DNA of 64,000 nucleotides, from NCBI RefSeq assembly GCF_039994875.1, contig NZ_CP121196.1, positions 3,472,001 through 3,536,000 on the forward strand. The letters run 5' to 3'. The notes under the pieces are model-generated. The model had not been told where the DNA came from and made no database searches. It was given only the letters and a program-made list of their open reading frames with translations. Both the position numbers and the translations under genes were made by a program. This document shows, piece after piece, positions 8,815-17,055 of the stretch; within the stretch, counting starts at the first letter, position 1, and every line of letters starts with the position of its first letter. Source of the DNA: Telmatobacter sp. DSM 110680 (GTDB lineage: Bacteria > Acidobacteriota > Terriglobia > Terriglobales > Acidobacteriaceae).

Positions 8815-9927
8815 TCACCGATTGATTGGAATGGCTTGTGTCGATCTAGTTCGCAGCGAATGCACATGCCCCTGCCCTTCATGCGAGGCCAGAGCATAAA
8901 ACTGCTGAAGCGGGCCGCGTTGCCCGTTGCAGTGCGCAAACAATTGCAGTCCCAGAGACGTTGGCGCGATCAATACTTCGTTCGCGGCTAGCATGGCCGA
9001 GGACCCGGCTCCCTGCTTCTCCATCAATCCAAGTTCGCATAGCCGTTGCAAATCACGTTCCACCTGCTGTCCACGCGATCCCGTTGTTACTGTGAGCTCA
9101 TCGATCTTGCATGCTAGGGGCTTTGCGAAGACCACGCCGGACTCCGCAAGGACCTTTGTCGCCCGCGTACATATCACCACAAGCAAACGAACCGGAAAAG
9201 TCGTCAGTTGCGAAAATAATCCAACGAGAGCCCTGCTTAGTTCATCTTTTCCATGTGCTGTACAAGACGTGGCCAGCAGTCCACCCCAGAAGTGCTTCAG
9301 CCAACCTTCTTCCGTACAGGATCCATCTTCAAGAATACGTACCACTAGGTTAGTCTCAGCGTGCAACCCTTCGGTTGCCACTTCCTGCGCCACCAGGCTA
9401 TGCGCTTTAAGCACGATGTCCACCGCAACCGCAACTTTGTGGTTGCTCAATCTTCCTCTGAGCAGCTGGCCGATCTCTTCTGCCCCCCCCGGGCAAATCT
9501 GGCTAAGAAACGAGATCGCTTCGTTCGATCGCACCAGGCTTAGCATGTCTGCAGGTTTCCAGTCTTCTATAAGGTTTGACCGCAACATTTCCCATTGGCT
9601 GGACGCCGGGTCATTCTTAGGAAGCACAAATGCCAGGCCAACTCCGTCTTTCCCGCTGCGGGCGACCTTGGCCAGCATGTCTAGACGCCGATCGGCATTC
9701 ATTTCCAGCGGCCCCTCCCGCTGCAGAGTTAGAGTAACCAAAGTGCCGCGCTGCCAGCGTTCTTTGGTAATGACGTAAACGCCCGAGGGGCTAATGTCCC
9801 GCACCGATTCCTGCACCAGGCTGGTGCCGTTCCATCGGTATGCGGCAAACTGTTCGACTGACCTTCGTTCGATTCGATCAACTTCGGGCTCTAGAAAACC
9901 TTCCAGCCAGCCTTTGCGTCTTGCCAT
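8815..9927 (-). CDS. PilZ-domain protein with a long unassigned C-terminal region
   Basis: A 370-residue soluble protein starting at an ATG behind GGAGG. Residues 20-110 look like a PilZ domain: an Arg-rich start (RIERRSVEQFAAYRW), then VRDISPSGVYVITKERWQRG (the D-x-S-x-x-G element) and the closing strand KDGVGLAFVLP. PilZ domains often bind cyclic di-GMP and tie it to motility, pili or polysaccharide. The remaining 250 residues match no domain I recognise. The first part resembles the PilZ protein at 10668, which is transcribed divergently, so the two are likely paralogues. Confidence 0.72.
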   Translation of the reverse strand: MARRKGWLEGFLEPEVDRIERRSVEQFAAYRWNGTSLVQESVRDISPSGVYVITKERWQRGTLVTLTLQREGPLEMNADRRLDMLAKVARSGKDGVGLAFVLPKNDPASSQWEMLRSNLIEDWKPADMLSLVRSNEAISFLSQICPGGAEEIGQLLRGRLSNHKVAVAVDIVLKAHSLVAQEVATEGLHAETNLVVRILEDGSCTEEGWLKHFWGGLLATSCTAHGKDELSRALVGLFSQLTTFPVRLLVVICTRATKVLAESGVVFAKPLACKIDELTVTTGSRGQQVERDLQRLCELGLMEKQGAGSSAMLAANEVLIAPTSLGLQLFAHCNGQRGPLQQFYALASHEGQGHVHSLRTRSTQAIPINR

Positions 9928-10066
9928 AGTGCCTCCGCATCGCTCCCAGACATAGATATTTTGCTTGATTCTATAGAGATATGGACGAATTGAAGACTCT
10001 CGGTTATTGGCTGGTAGATTCGGAAGTACTGTTTCAGACTGGCTGGGGCAGCAAGAGACTATGTCT

Positions 10067-10127
10067 TTGGAGGGTGATATTCAACTTTGCGGACCAACAG
10101 AGATTCGTCTGAAGAATCACCCTCCAA
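10067..10127. repeat. 12-bp perfect inverted repeat
   Basis: TTGGAGGGTGAT at 10067-10078 is repeated inverted at 10116-10127 with a 37-bp spacer, in the 740-bp gap between the two divergent PilZ genes. It could be an operator pair, an RNA hairpin, or the ends of a very small miniature element. Nothing else recognisable lies in 9928-10667. Confidence 0.55.
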
Positions 10128-10667
10128 GTATCAGCGGCCTTTGAATGGAACACAAACTCGGGCTCGTGAGCGCGTATTTTCAAACAAGAACTAACCACGT
10201 CGCTGAGCCGGGACGATCCAGTTCTCTAGCAGACTCGCTGTTGCTACATCCGCTGCCTCATCGACCAACGTGTCCGCCGCGCGCATGCAAGCTGGATATG
10301 TCCGAGAGCAGGCGCTCAGAGGCGCCGAAATGTCTCAACTGGCTCATGATCACTGTCTGACGGACTATTGAGCTGAGCTTTCTGCCACTCTACAAGTTCA
10401 GTTCTCGATGGCATACCTACTTCTCTCTCCTGGCGTCAGATGAACTGCGACCCTGGAAGATTTCGGACCAATCGGATGGAGTTGCGTCCCCCAAAAAACA
10501 CCAAAGTCTAACGCCATCAACCCCCTAACAGGTACATCCGTTATCCGCTTTTTACCGTTTCCAATTGAATGCGAAACAAACCACGTGATATCTCCTAATC
10601 AGCAGACAAACACAATCGCAGAACCGGTGTGTTCCGTCGTTGAACCGAGCCAAACAAAGGGGTGCGT

Positions 10668-11282
10668 ATGGACCGCAGCAAGTTCACCATTTCAGTCGTC
10701 CCTGACTCCAACAACCGGCCATCGAATGGTCCACGCATTGTCCCCGACAAAAGTGCGGAATGGGATGCCAAGTGGCTTCGGCCTAATCTCTTTGCTGCGC
10801 CCCCAACCCCGCAGCCGAAAGAAATCGAGCCCGTAGTGCATGCTGAGGCCGAGCAGCGTGAATCGGATCCCCTTGCAGTGCGATTTCTTCGCTGGTTGTT
10901 TCCTGAGGTCAATCAGCGCCGTGCCAAGCGCTTTGAGGCCCCTAACCTCGTTGCATACTACTGGACCGGTGGCGCGCCATACTCTTACCACGTAGGCGAT
11001 ATCAGTGCGACCGGCCTGTTTCTGCTCACGAAAGAACGCTGGGCTCCCGGCACCCTCATCCAGATGACGCTCCAGAAGCAAGACGGCCGGACGAATGATT
11101 CCGACAGTTCCATCTGCGTTCTTTCTGAAGTTGTCCGCTGGGGACAGAATGGAGCTGGATTCAACTTCGTTCTTTCCGACTACGAGGACGTCCTCAACTA
11201 CGGGATGACACCGATGGAGTCGCTGGATAGAAAATCCATCGAGCGCTTCCTTCATAAAATCGGCGTGCCTGCCACTCAATAG
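10668..11282 (+). CDS. PilZ-domain protein
   Basis: A 204-residue soluble protein. The ATG at 10668 follows AAAGGGG; a GTG two codons earlier is also possible. The first 75 residues look disordered. The PilZ-like part follows: NQRRAKRFEAPNLVAYYW, then VGDISATGLFLLTKERWAPG and GQNGAGFNFVLSD. This core is close to that of the divergent gene at 8815-9927, so the pair probably arose by duplication and the long C-terminal part is present in only one. Likely a cyclic di-GMP-responsive effector for the nearby Tad pilus or polysaccharide genes; that link is inferred from position only. Confidence 0.75.
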   Translation: MDRSKFTISVVPDSNNRPSNGPRIVPDKSAEWDAKWLRPNLFAAPPTPQPKEIEPVVHAEAEQRESDPLAVRFLRWLFPEVNQRRAKRFEAPNLVAYYWTGGAPYSYHVGDISATGLFLLTKERWAPGTLIQMTLQKQDGRTNDSDSSICVLSEVVRWGQNGAGFNFVLSDYEDVLNYGMTPMESLDRKSIERFLHKIGVPATQ

Positions 11283-11497
11283 TCGAAAACCGAGTATTTG
11301 TTTTGTGCTTATTTTCCCCGCTCGTCGTAGCCAAGGAACATAACAATCAAAGGCACCTGTAGGGGATTTGGTTCCTTTTCAGTTGCGTGCACAGAACGAC
11401 TGTCTTATCCAGCGCATTGCATTCTTCATTCCAGCGAGCACCACCCGGGCACTCCGGTCACTGAACTGATTCGACGTCATCGGCATTAAACTAAAAA

Positions 11498-11515
11498 GCG
11501 ACCTCAAGGGGTCGC
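11498..11515 (-). terminator. Rho-independent terminator, probably the original one of the tRNA-Arg gene
   Basis: GCGACC and GGTCGC form a 6-bp stem with a short loop. Read on the minus strand it is followed by TTTTT, so it terminates leftward transcription. It lies 26 bp beyond the CCA end of the stranded tRNA-Arg 3' half at 11541, exactly where the terminator of the tRNA gene would have been before element 1 inserted. Confidence 0.65.
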
Positions 11516-11540
11516 CAGCATTTGATCAGATCTAGTTTAA

Positions 11541-11587
11541 TGGTGCGCCCGGAGAGATTCGAACTCCCGACCTACTGATTCGTAGTC
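11541..11587 (-). repeat. Left attachment repeat of element 1 (tRNA-Arg 3' half)
   Basis: Identical over 47 bp to 31810-31856. It covers the anticodon loop (ACG), T arm, acceptor 3' strand and CCA of tRNA-Arg. The match ends at 11587, where the 5' half of the tRNA is replaced by island sequence. Confidence 0.9.
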
Positions 11588-11714
11588 CCTTTAGAGCCAC
11601 TTTGCGTGAGGATGCACCGGGGCGCAATGGTCTGCATAACAGCCTTTATTAGAGAGACATAAATGGTAGTCTTCGCAAACGCAGCGCTGCACGGGGCTGC
11701 ACTGAAATCCAGAT

Positions 11715-11738
11715 CAAACATGCACCAAAACAGGCACT
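11715..11738 (+). repeat. Arm-type integrase-site-like repeat, left end of element 1
   Basis: CAAACATGCACC followed by AAAACAGGCACT closely matches the pair after the integrase gene at 31716-31740. It sits 128 bp inside the left repeat. Apart from this site and the attachment repeat, the stretch 11588-12061 has no gene I can support. Confidence 0.5.
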
Positions 11739-12061
11739 CGACTCTATACACAGCGGTGTGTACCACACCCCGTGTTGGAAGTACACAGGTGATGTTTGCC
11801 CCAAACGAATCAGGGACACAATGCGGCTCTGCGCACCACGAGACTGGATGTGAACATCGCCAGGAATTGATTGAAGAGAGTTTCCGAATGGCGTCGCCCT
11901 ACCCTCTGGATTCCTCTCGATCCGCAGGCAGGCCAGACCTATGTCGCTGTTTCTGCCCGCAGGGCGGAACAAGATCCCGATGCACTACGGCTTGTTCAGT
12001 TCCACTGCTTTGTAGTGTGCATACGCAGCGATGTTCGCGTCGTCATATTCCGTCGCTCGAA

Positions 12062-12913
12062 CTAGTTCGGAGATGGCATTTGGATGTGGTCGATCACAAC
12101 AACCGATACGGGTGCTTTGGTGTTTTTTAACTGTAAGCCAAGCTGCTCCTGGATGGCAGTCTCAACAGGAGGCCACATAGATTCCTCGTCGGTGCCCATG
12201 TCCGAAAGCGATCCGTGGAATTGAAGCTTGAAATCGAATGTGCCGACAATCCCTGACTGGTCAATAACAGTCTTGCGCAAATAAAACTGAAGTGTTTTAC
12301 TCAGATCCGCTATTGTCGCTCCATGCGCAATGAGAGCAATCCCCTTCGGATCCGGATCAGACTCGATTCCGGTATTTGGGCCTACGGGCGATCCCTTCTC
12401 TAACTTGGGGCCCCGCTTGGCAATGGTCAGAGTAAAGGCAGGTGCCTCCCTCGTTTCCAAGTGCGCCTTTAACCCGAACCTGTCTACTAGAAGTGCTCGG
12501 ATCATGTGCTCTTTCTCAAGCTTTGCTCGGTCGTCGCTTAGCCTTGCGAGCCGATCGTTGGTGATGCTATCCGATCTGGCCTGCACGTCAAATCGAATGT
12601 CGTTAGATCGCGTGGCTTGCACCCACTCCGGTCCACCCAAGACTTGTGTGCGGTAGTCAAGGCCATACGCCAATCCGACGAGCTGCGCCGCCCACACGCC
12701 AGTCGCAGTCAGCTGGCTGCTATGTAATGGACTCTGGAGGCCATTTCCGTGAGGGCCCGGCAGACATTCTTTGACCGAAGTTACGTCAAAGGTGAGCGTC
12801 GGTGCATAAGGCACCGACGCCGCTTGGGGTGGTATTGCCGGGGCAGCAGAGAGCATAACGAGGGCCGTGGGCACCAGCAGAAGCGTTCTGATGGACAATG
12901 GGACCTTTTGCAT
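12062..12913 (-). CDS. TIGR03435-family secreted protein of unknown function
   Basis: A 283-residue exported protein; the ATG at 12913 gives a signal peptide (MQKVPLSIRTLLLVPTALVM), although a TTG five codons earlier is possible. The order of motifs is that of TIGR03435: LTFDVTSVKECLPG, VGLAYGLDYRTQVLGGPEWV, the long middle ending in LVDRFGLKAHLETREAPAFT, LTIAKRGPKLEKG, then VIDQSGIVGTFDFKLQF and a C-terminal QEQLGLQLKNTKAPVSVVVI. The family is highly multiplied in soil Acidobacteria and its function is not known; some members sit near BlaR/BlaI-type regulators, but none is seen here. It is cargo of element 1. Confidence 0.85.
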   Translation of the reverse strand: MQKVPLSIRTLLLVPTALVMLSAAPAIPPQAASVPYAPTLTFDVTSVKECLPGPHGNGLQSPLHSSQLTATGVWAAQLVGLAYGLDYRTQVLGGPEWVQATRSNDIRFDVQARSDSITNDRLARLSDDRAKLEKEHMIRALLVDRFGLKAHLETREAPAFTLTIAKRGPKLEKGSPVGPNTGIESDPDPKGIALIAHGATIADLSKTLQFYLRKTVIDQSGIVGTFDFKLQFHGSLSDMGTDEESMWPPVETAIQEQLGLQLKNTKAPVSVVVIDHIQMPSPN

Positions 12914-13138
12914 AACTTTTGCAACCAAGCTCGATTAGTTGTTCACGATTATGCCGCAGCCCTTGCCATACGGCCAATCAGTGCACGCGCAACCATCGTC
13001 ACAACCCCCAGGCAGCTGGCAGGTTGCACGGCATGGGCTATTGGGTATCGCGGGTGCATGTACCTGACTCCATGCCTCCCAAGAGGCACCGGCGGACAAA
13101 ACCAAAGTCTATAACTCCGATCCTGAACTCAGTTAAAT

Positions 13139-13729
13139 TCACGGCTGGACAATAACGCCGCATGCGATTCGCCCCCCGGCATTGCCCGTCGGGTCAGTCA
13201 TCATATCGTCAGGCTTCTCGTGAATGATGATGGCCGTGCCGCCGTTGGCGAAGACGGAGTTCGGCGCGGCCGGGTCGAGAGACACGTCATTGTTCCAGAA
13301 ACTCGTGGACACCGTGCCGTCGGCTTGAACTGTCAGGTTCTGATGCATGTCGCCGTTGTGGTGGCCATCAGGATTGTTGTATCCGTGCTTCTTTCCAGCA
13401 GGGTTGAAATGTCCGCCGGCTGTCTTGAAGTCGGGCGTATCGCACTTGGCATTCTGGTGGATGTGGATGGCGTGTTCGCCCGGAGGTAAATTCTTCAGAT
13501 CGACCTTCACTTCGACTCCGGCGTTGCCCTGATTGAGCACAACCTCCCCGGCATCTTTGCCGTCGTTGGTCTTGATCGCGACCTTGACGGATTTGGGTGG
13601 AGCCGCAATCGCGGACAGCTTCCCGGGTTTCACCGGCGATTGGGATGCAGCGGCGCTTGAGGCCAGCGGCAGGGTGGCCACTGCCGCCAACAATGCTGAA
13701 GCCAGAAGCAACTTAGAATATGTCTTCAT
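13139..13729 (-). CDS. sodC: Periplasmic Cu/Zn superoxide dismutase
   Basis: A 196-residue exported SodC, dismutating superoxide in the periplasm. A signal peptide ([20 protein letters not shown]) ends near SSAAA. Metal ligands are in [11 protein letters not shown] (two copper His and the first disulfide Cys), [12 protein letters not shown], the NGDM segment and [11 protein letters not shown]; the second Cys is in [12 protein letters not shown]. The ribosome site is GAGG seven bases ahead. Length and motif spacing are normal, so it should be active. It is flanked by degraded genes inside element 1, so it looks like retained cargo, perhaps giving oxidative-stress tolerance. Confidence 0.92.
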   Translation of the reverse strand: MKTYSKLLLASALLAAVATLPLASSAAASQSPVKPGKLSAIAAPPKSVKVAIKTNDGKDAGEVVLNQGNAGVEVKVDLKNLPPGEHAIHIHQNAKCDTPDFKTAGGHFNPAGKKHGYNNPDGHHNGDMHQNLTVQADGTVSTSFWNNDVSLDPAAPNSVFANGGTAIIIHEKPDDMMTDPTGNAGGRIACGVIVQP

Positions 13730-13923
13730 GCGTTATCCTCGCACGCACAAGGATATACCTCCCTGCCTGTAAGGTTCAGTCCAAACCGCCCACTTGCCGG
13801 CATCAACTGACGCAGATGATGGTCGAGGTACTGATACATCAGCACAGCCCATTCCAGTGGAGTTAGCGGGCCGAAAAAGAAGTGCGGATGCTTCGTGCAT
13901 ATCCTGGGCCACCCGAACGCCAA
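13726..13923 (-). pseudogene. C-terminal relic resembling DUF1569/DinB-superfamily protein
   Basis: The minus-strand frame contains HPHFFFGPLTPLEWAVLMYQ followed by LDHHLRQL, which resembles the C-terminus of DUF1569-type DinB proteins (a short helical bundle with His residues that bind metal). Nothing that would encode the N-terminal part lies upstream, and the frame runs on past the normal family end into the sodC start region. I read it as a broken fragment. The match rests on this single segment. Confidence 0.45.
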
Positions 13924-13936
13924 CAGTTAAATGGTC

Positions 13937-14379
13937 CTACCCGCACGGAGAACAATCCGTTTGCGATATGGACGGGCCTCGAGCCGCGCGCTGGACTGGC
14001 CTGCCGTCAGGCGGCGACTGCTTCGGTCTCATCAGTCGCGAAGGGTGCGCAACAATATCCTGCTGCTGATGCGGTTTGAGCCCGATATGAGAATGCACCG
14101 CTTCTGCGCCTGACAGCGCTCGAACGCTGATGGCTGCTCCAGCGTTATTGCCAGAATTGTTCACGATGACCGTGAACTCGTCGTCTTGCCGTCTTCGATG
14201 AAGATGGGAGCGACCTGGGGAAGCATCTCCATGGGCGTAGCGATGGTGCCGGGAGCAGCATTTGGTTGACCGATCGGAGTGGCCGGAAACCATTGAGAGG
14301 TTCGTTGAGTTTGCTGTTGCGCCGTCAAAGCAGATGAGAGAAGAGTGATGGTGAATGCGACCTTCCGACCAGACAGCAT
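13937..14379 (-). pseudogene. Frameshifted gene for a small secreted protein
   Basis: The first frame (from 14379) encodes a signal-like start (VAFTITLLSSALTA) and a segment ending IFIEDGKTTS near 14170. The adjoining frame then continues with FTVIVNNSGNNAGAAISVRA and SGAEAVHSHIGLKPHQQQD, which reads like an immunoglobulin-like beta-sandwich. The two pieces make sense only if joined by a frameshift around 14170-14185. The family is not recognised beyond this. From 14380 to 14692 I see nothing coding. Confidence 0.5.
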
Positions 14380-14692
14380 ACACTCTTACACAACGGGAAA
14401 TTGTGTTGAAGAAGTACTGCTTTAAATTGCTGGACTGCGCCGGAGAACGAGGTGAGATGTGGGGGAAAGGCTCGTCCAAAGTTGAACTCCGAAACTTTGG
14501 CAGAATCGATGAGCGGTGTCAAGAGAAAGAATGTGAAGGAGTTGTGGGTGACTTTTAGGATTGCGGAAGGTACCATTCCCCGCTCATCGCGACGAACTTA
14601 TGAATTCTATTGCCGCTGGTGATTACTAACAGTCTCGCTCCGAGTGATTCCCATAGCAATGCAGCCAGCCGAACGATAGAAGCGCGTTTCGT

Positions 14693-15136
14693 TCAGGAGG
14701 CAATGCGGTTCGGGTAATCCATCCGAGCAAATCTCTGAAGCTCAGATACAGGAATCATCGTTCGAGTTCCGATCTTTCGGAACGGTAGTTGTTTGCGTGC
14801 CAGCAAGTAATCGATCGCTCGGATGCTGAGCGAGACGATTGCCGCAGCCTCTCTGCGGCTGACGAGAAGTTTCGCATCGAGCGGAACGCTCACCGTCCGC
14901 GGTGGTTTGCGTCTTTGATCGTTCGCGTTGCGCTTCGGCTTGCTGCGGTGACGATCGTGCTGGACCGCCGGGGGCCTCGAGATTTCAGTTCGCTTGGAGT
15001 TGCGAGGCGGGACGCTTTCGAAAGACAGTTGTGAAGCCGAGTTCGACGAATCCTCCGCTGACACGAGGAAGGGGAACGTGAGTTGGCCGGCATCAGTCGC
15101 CTGCATACGGCGGGTTGAGGAAGAAGAAGGACGCAA
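14693..15136 (-). CDS. Excisionase-like helix-turn-helix protein
   Basis: A 147-residue protein whose first 90 residues are polar and low in structure. The last 55 form a MerR/AlpA-type winged HTH of the helix_turn_helix_17 kind: LLVSRREAAAIVSLSIRAID, then a wing with LPFRKIGTRTMIP and ELQRFAR. Such proteins act as recombination directionality factors or as small regulators in integrated elements. The start is uncertain: a TTG at 15136 has AGGTG ahead of it, and an ATG at 15106 has no ribosome site. It is transcribed away from the mobilization genes, so it could control their shared upstream region. Confidence 0.7.
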   Translation of the reverse strand: MRPSSSSTRRMQATDAGQLTFPFLVSAEDSSNSASQLSFESVPPRNSKRTEISRPPAVQHDRHRSKPKRNANDQRRKPPRTVSVPLDAKLLVSRREAAAIVSLSIRAIDYLLARKQLPFRKIGTRTMIPVSELQRFARMDYPNRIAS

Positions 15137-15226
15137 AGAGCACCTCGGCGTTCTTACATGGTTGACAGTAGCGTAGGCACAGACCTACAGTCAAGTTGTA
15201 AGTTTACACGATACGAAAGAGGATCG

Positions 15227-16351
15227 ATGGCTGAGAAGTCGGCATGGCCCCAACAGCCCGTGATCTCCATCCGCATCTCGGAAGCGCTGCGGGCGCGCTT
15301 GGAATCTCTCAAGGAGATCCTGACACGGAGAACCGGAGAAACCGTTTCGACTTCGGAAGCCGCCAAACAACTTCTCGAATCGGCGCGAGAGGACCGGCTT
15401 GAAGTAGCAGAACTGCTGGCCGATGGAACAAACGCGCTCGCCACAGCTCGCCGCAAGGGCGAAGCCGGACAGAGCCTCTCGAGAGCCGAATGGATCGTTC
15501 TTGCTTACTACATCCAACTGGGAGTTGAGAGTCACATCGGTGGCCGCATTTCGCAGGGGACGATGAAAGGGATTCTAGAGGCCTTTTTTGCGGCATACAG
15601 AATGCGGCGAGGAAAGAAGCCGAGCCGAGATACCCGCTACCTCTCGAACCTGCCCGTCCTGGACAAACAGGGCAAGCCGGTTCACGGAAGCGAGGCGGAA
15701 GGGATCGATGTTCCGACCGCCATCGAGCGGCTGATTCGGGCTATGAAGTTGCCGGATGTGGATGAGGTCTGGCCGCAGTTCGCGGCACGGAATCTTTATG
15801 AGTTTCTGGAGGAGGAATCCTTCGGGATCGAGGCGATGAATCAGGCTCTGAAACCGCACTGGCCGATACTCTGGCGAGCGGCGGCCCGAGGGCATTATCT
15901 GGTTCGTGGTTACCCGGTCCGGGAACCCTCTCGCGCCACGACTTCCGAGCACCCGTGGGGCCCGGCCATCTCGTCCGTGTTCGAGGGCGGCTTTGTTTTG
16001 TCTTTTGCCACGGGAAGCGAACGGGATTTGTCCGTGCTGGTGAGCCTGCCTCAAGGCCGGCAAGCGATGTACGAGATCGCGCCCTGGCCGGTCATCACGG
16101 AGTTCCGGTCGATGCTGGAGAACTGGGACACGAGCACACCGAATTCGTTATGGCAGGGCCGCTGGTTCTTCGGATACACAGCGATGGAAACAACGGTGCC
16201 ACCCGTATGGGTTCGCTGTCAGGGATCGGTCTCGTTCGGGTTTACGGCTGAGGAATGGGCTTCGCTTCAGGAAGCATTTCATCGCGCCTGGGAGATGCCG
16301 CAGCTGCAGCGTATCTCCGGTGAGCTGCTGCTTGAGTACGGCGAGATTTAA
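15227..16351 (+). CDS. Unknown protein with ribbon-helix-helix-like N-terminus, mobilization region
   Basis: A 374-residue soluble protein that I cannot place in a family. The ATG at 15227 follows AAGAGG; the frame is open upstream to 15158 without a ribosome site. Residues 8-50 (VISIRISEALRARLESLKEI ending in SEAAKQLLESAR) look like a ribbon-helix-helix DNA-binding unit extended by a helix. The rest is globular and rich in Trp, with no membrane segment. It is the first gene of the rightward set that leads to the relaxase and lies between the HTH gene and a 275-bp gap that could hold the transfer origin. A role in relaxosome formation or control is a guess from position. Confidence 0.6.
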   Translation: MAEKSAWPQQPVISIRISEALRARLESLKEILTRRTGETVSTSEAAKQLLESAREDRLEVAELLADGTNALATARRKGEAGQSLSRAEWIVLAYYIQLGVESHIGGRISQGTMKGILEAFFAAYRMRRGKKPSRDTRYLSNLPVLDKQGKPVHGSEAEGIDVPTAIERLIRAMKLPDVDEVWPQFAARNLYEFLEEESFGIEAMNQALKPHWPILWRAAARGHYLVRGYPVREPSRATTSEHPWGPAISSVFEGGFVLSFATGSERDLSVLVSLPQGRQAMYEIAPWPVITEFRSMLENWDTSTPNSLWQGRWFFGYTAMETTVPPVWVRCQGSVSFGFTAEEWASLQEAFHRAWEMPQLQRISGELLLEYGEI

Positions 16352-16626
16352 GAACGGCGCTGCTGTCGCAGCGGGAGTAAGTGGACACATCACCCCCAAC
16401 TGGGTAACTGCAGAGCGCCTTGGAGCGCCGTGACGTTTACAAATGTCAACTTCCACTGCGACAGCAACTTGAGTTTTTCGGCGCTAGCGGATGCCTGCGC
16501 GCGTTTACGAACGTAAGCGAGGAAGCGCCGCAGAGCGCCCGCGGCGTAAACACATTGAAGCGAAAGAGGTTCGCGTAAGTTCGATTGGACGGCCAAATTC
16601 TGCACGTCAGCAAGGGGGATTCTCCC
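16352..16626. other. Gene-free gap before the mobilization genes, candidate transfer origin
   Basis: The gap holds several related short motifs in both orientations: GTTTACAAATG (16434 on), CGTTTACGAACG (16501 on) and GGCGTAAACAC (around 16543). It also has GC-rich repeats such as GAGCGCC and AGCGCCGC. Transfer origins of MobF systems usually lie next to the accessory and relaxase genes and contain inverted repeats. I see no nic consensus that I can assign, so this is a positional guess. Confidence 0.3.
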
Positions 16627-17055
16627 ATGAATACCTTCGCGACGACGACTGAGCAAGCGAAGAAGCCGTCATCGAGCGACGAGAACAAGCCAGGCTTTCG
16701 CACCAAAACCATCTCAATGAGGCTCACTCCCGGTGAGCTCGCCGAGGTGGAATCGGCTGCCCAACGAGCAGGTAAGCAGCCCTCGGAATGGTTGCGAGAG
16801 ACGTCGTTGACTGCCGCGAGAGAGCGGCCTTCCGACCCGATTGAATTGCTTCTCGCGGAGGTTTGGGCGGTGCGTCACACGCTGCTGAGCCTGTTCCATG
16901 CGGGTGCTCAAGCCACGGCTGAAGGCAAGCCATTGCTACCTGAATCGGTCCTCAAAATCCGTGAAAGCGCTGACCGAAAGAAGCTCGAACAGGCTCGCAG
17001 GATGCTCGCTGATTTCTTCGGCCAACGGACCGAAGGAGGCCACCAAGAGCGATGA
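16627..17055 (+). CDS. Small relaxosome accessory protein, ribbon-helix-helix type
   Basis: A 142-residue protein starting at an ATG ten bases after AAGGGGG. A disordered leader is followed by TKTISMRLTPGELAEVESAA and QPSEWLRETSL, which fits the ribbon-helix-helix fold of MobC/TraJ-type accessory proteins that bind the transfer origin and help the relaxase. The C-terminal half is helical and charged (LKIRESADRKKLEQARRMLA). Its stop overlaps the start of the next gene by four bases (ATGA), and the relaxase follows, so the three are probably one operon. Confidence 0.65.
   Translation: MNTFATTTEQAKKPSSSDENKPGFRTKTISMRLTPGELAEVESAAQRAGKQPSEWLRETSLTAARERPSDPIELLLAEVWAVRHTLLSLFHAGAQATAEGKPLLPESVLKIRESADRKKLEQARRMLADFFGQRTEGGHQER

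Noticed and set aside
8570..8899. Open frame in the gap before the Tad genes
   Set aside because: It overlaps the end of the PilZ gene on the other strand, has no ribosome site and no recognisable sequence.
11649..11972. Minus-strand open frame just inside the left end of element 1
   Set aside because: No start signal and no family resemblance; it runs through the arm-type repeat, so I do not call it a gene.
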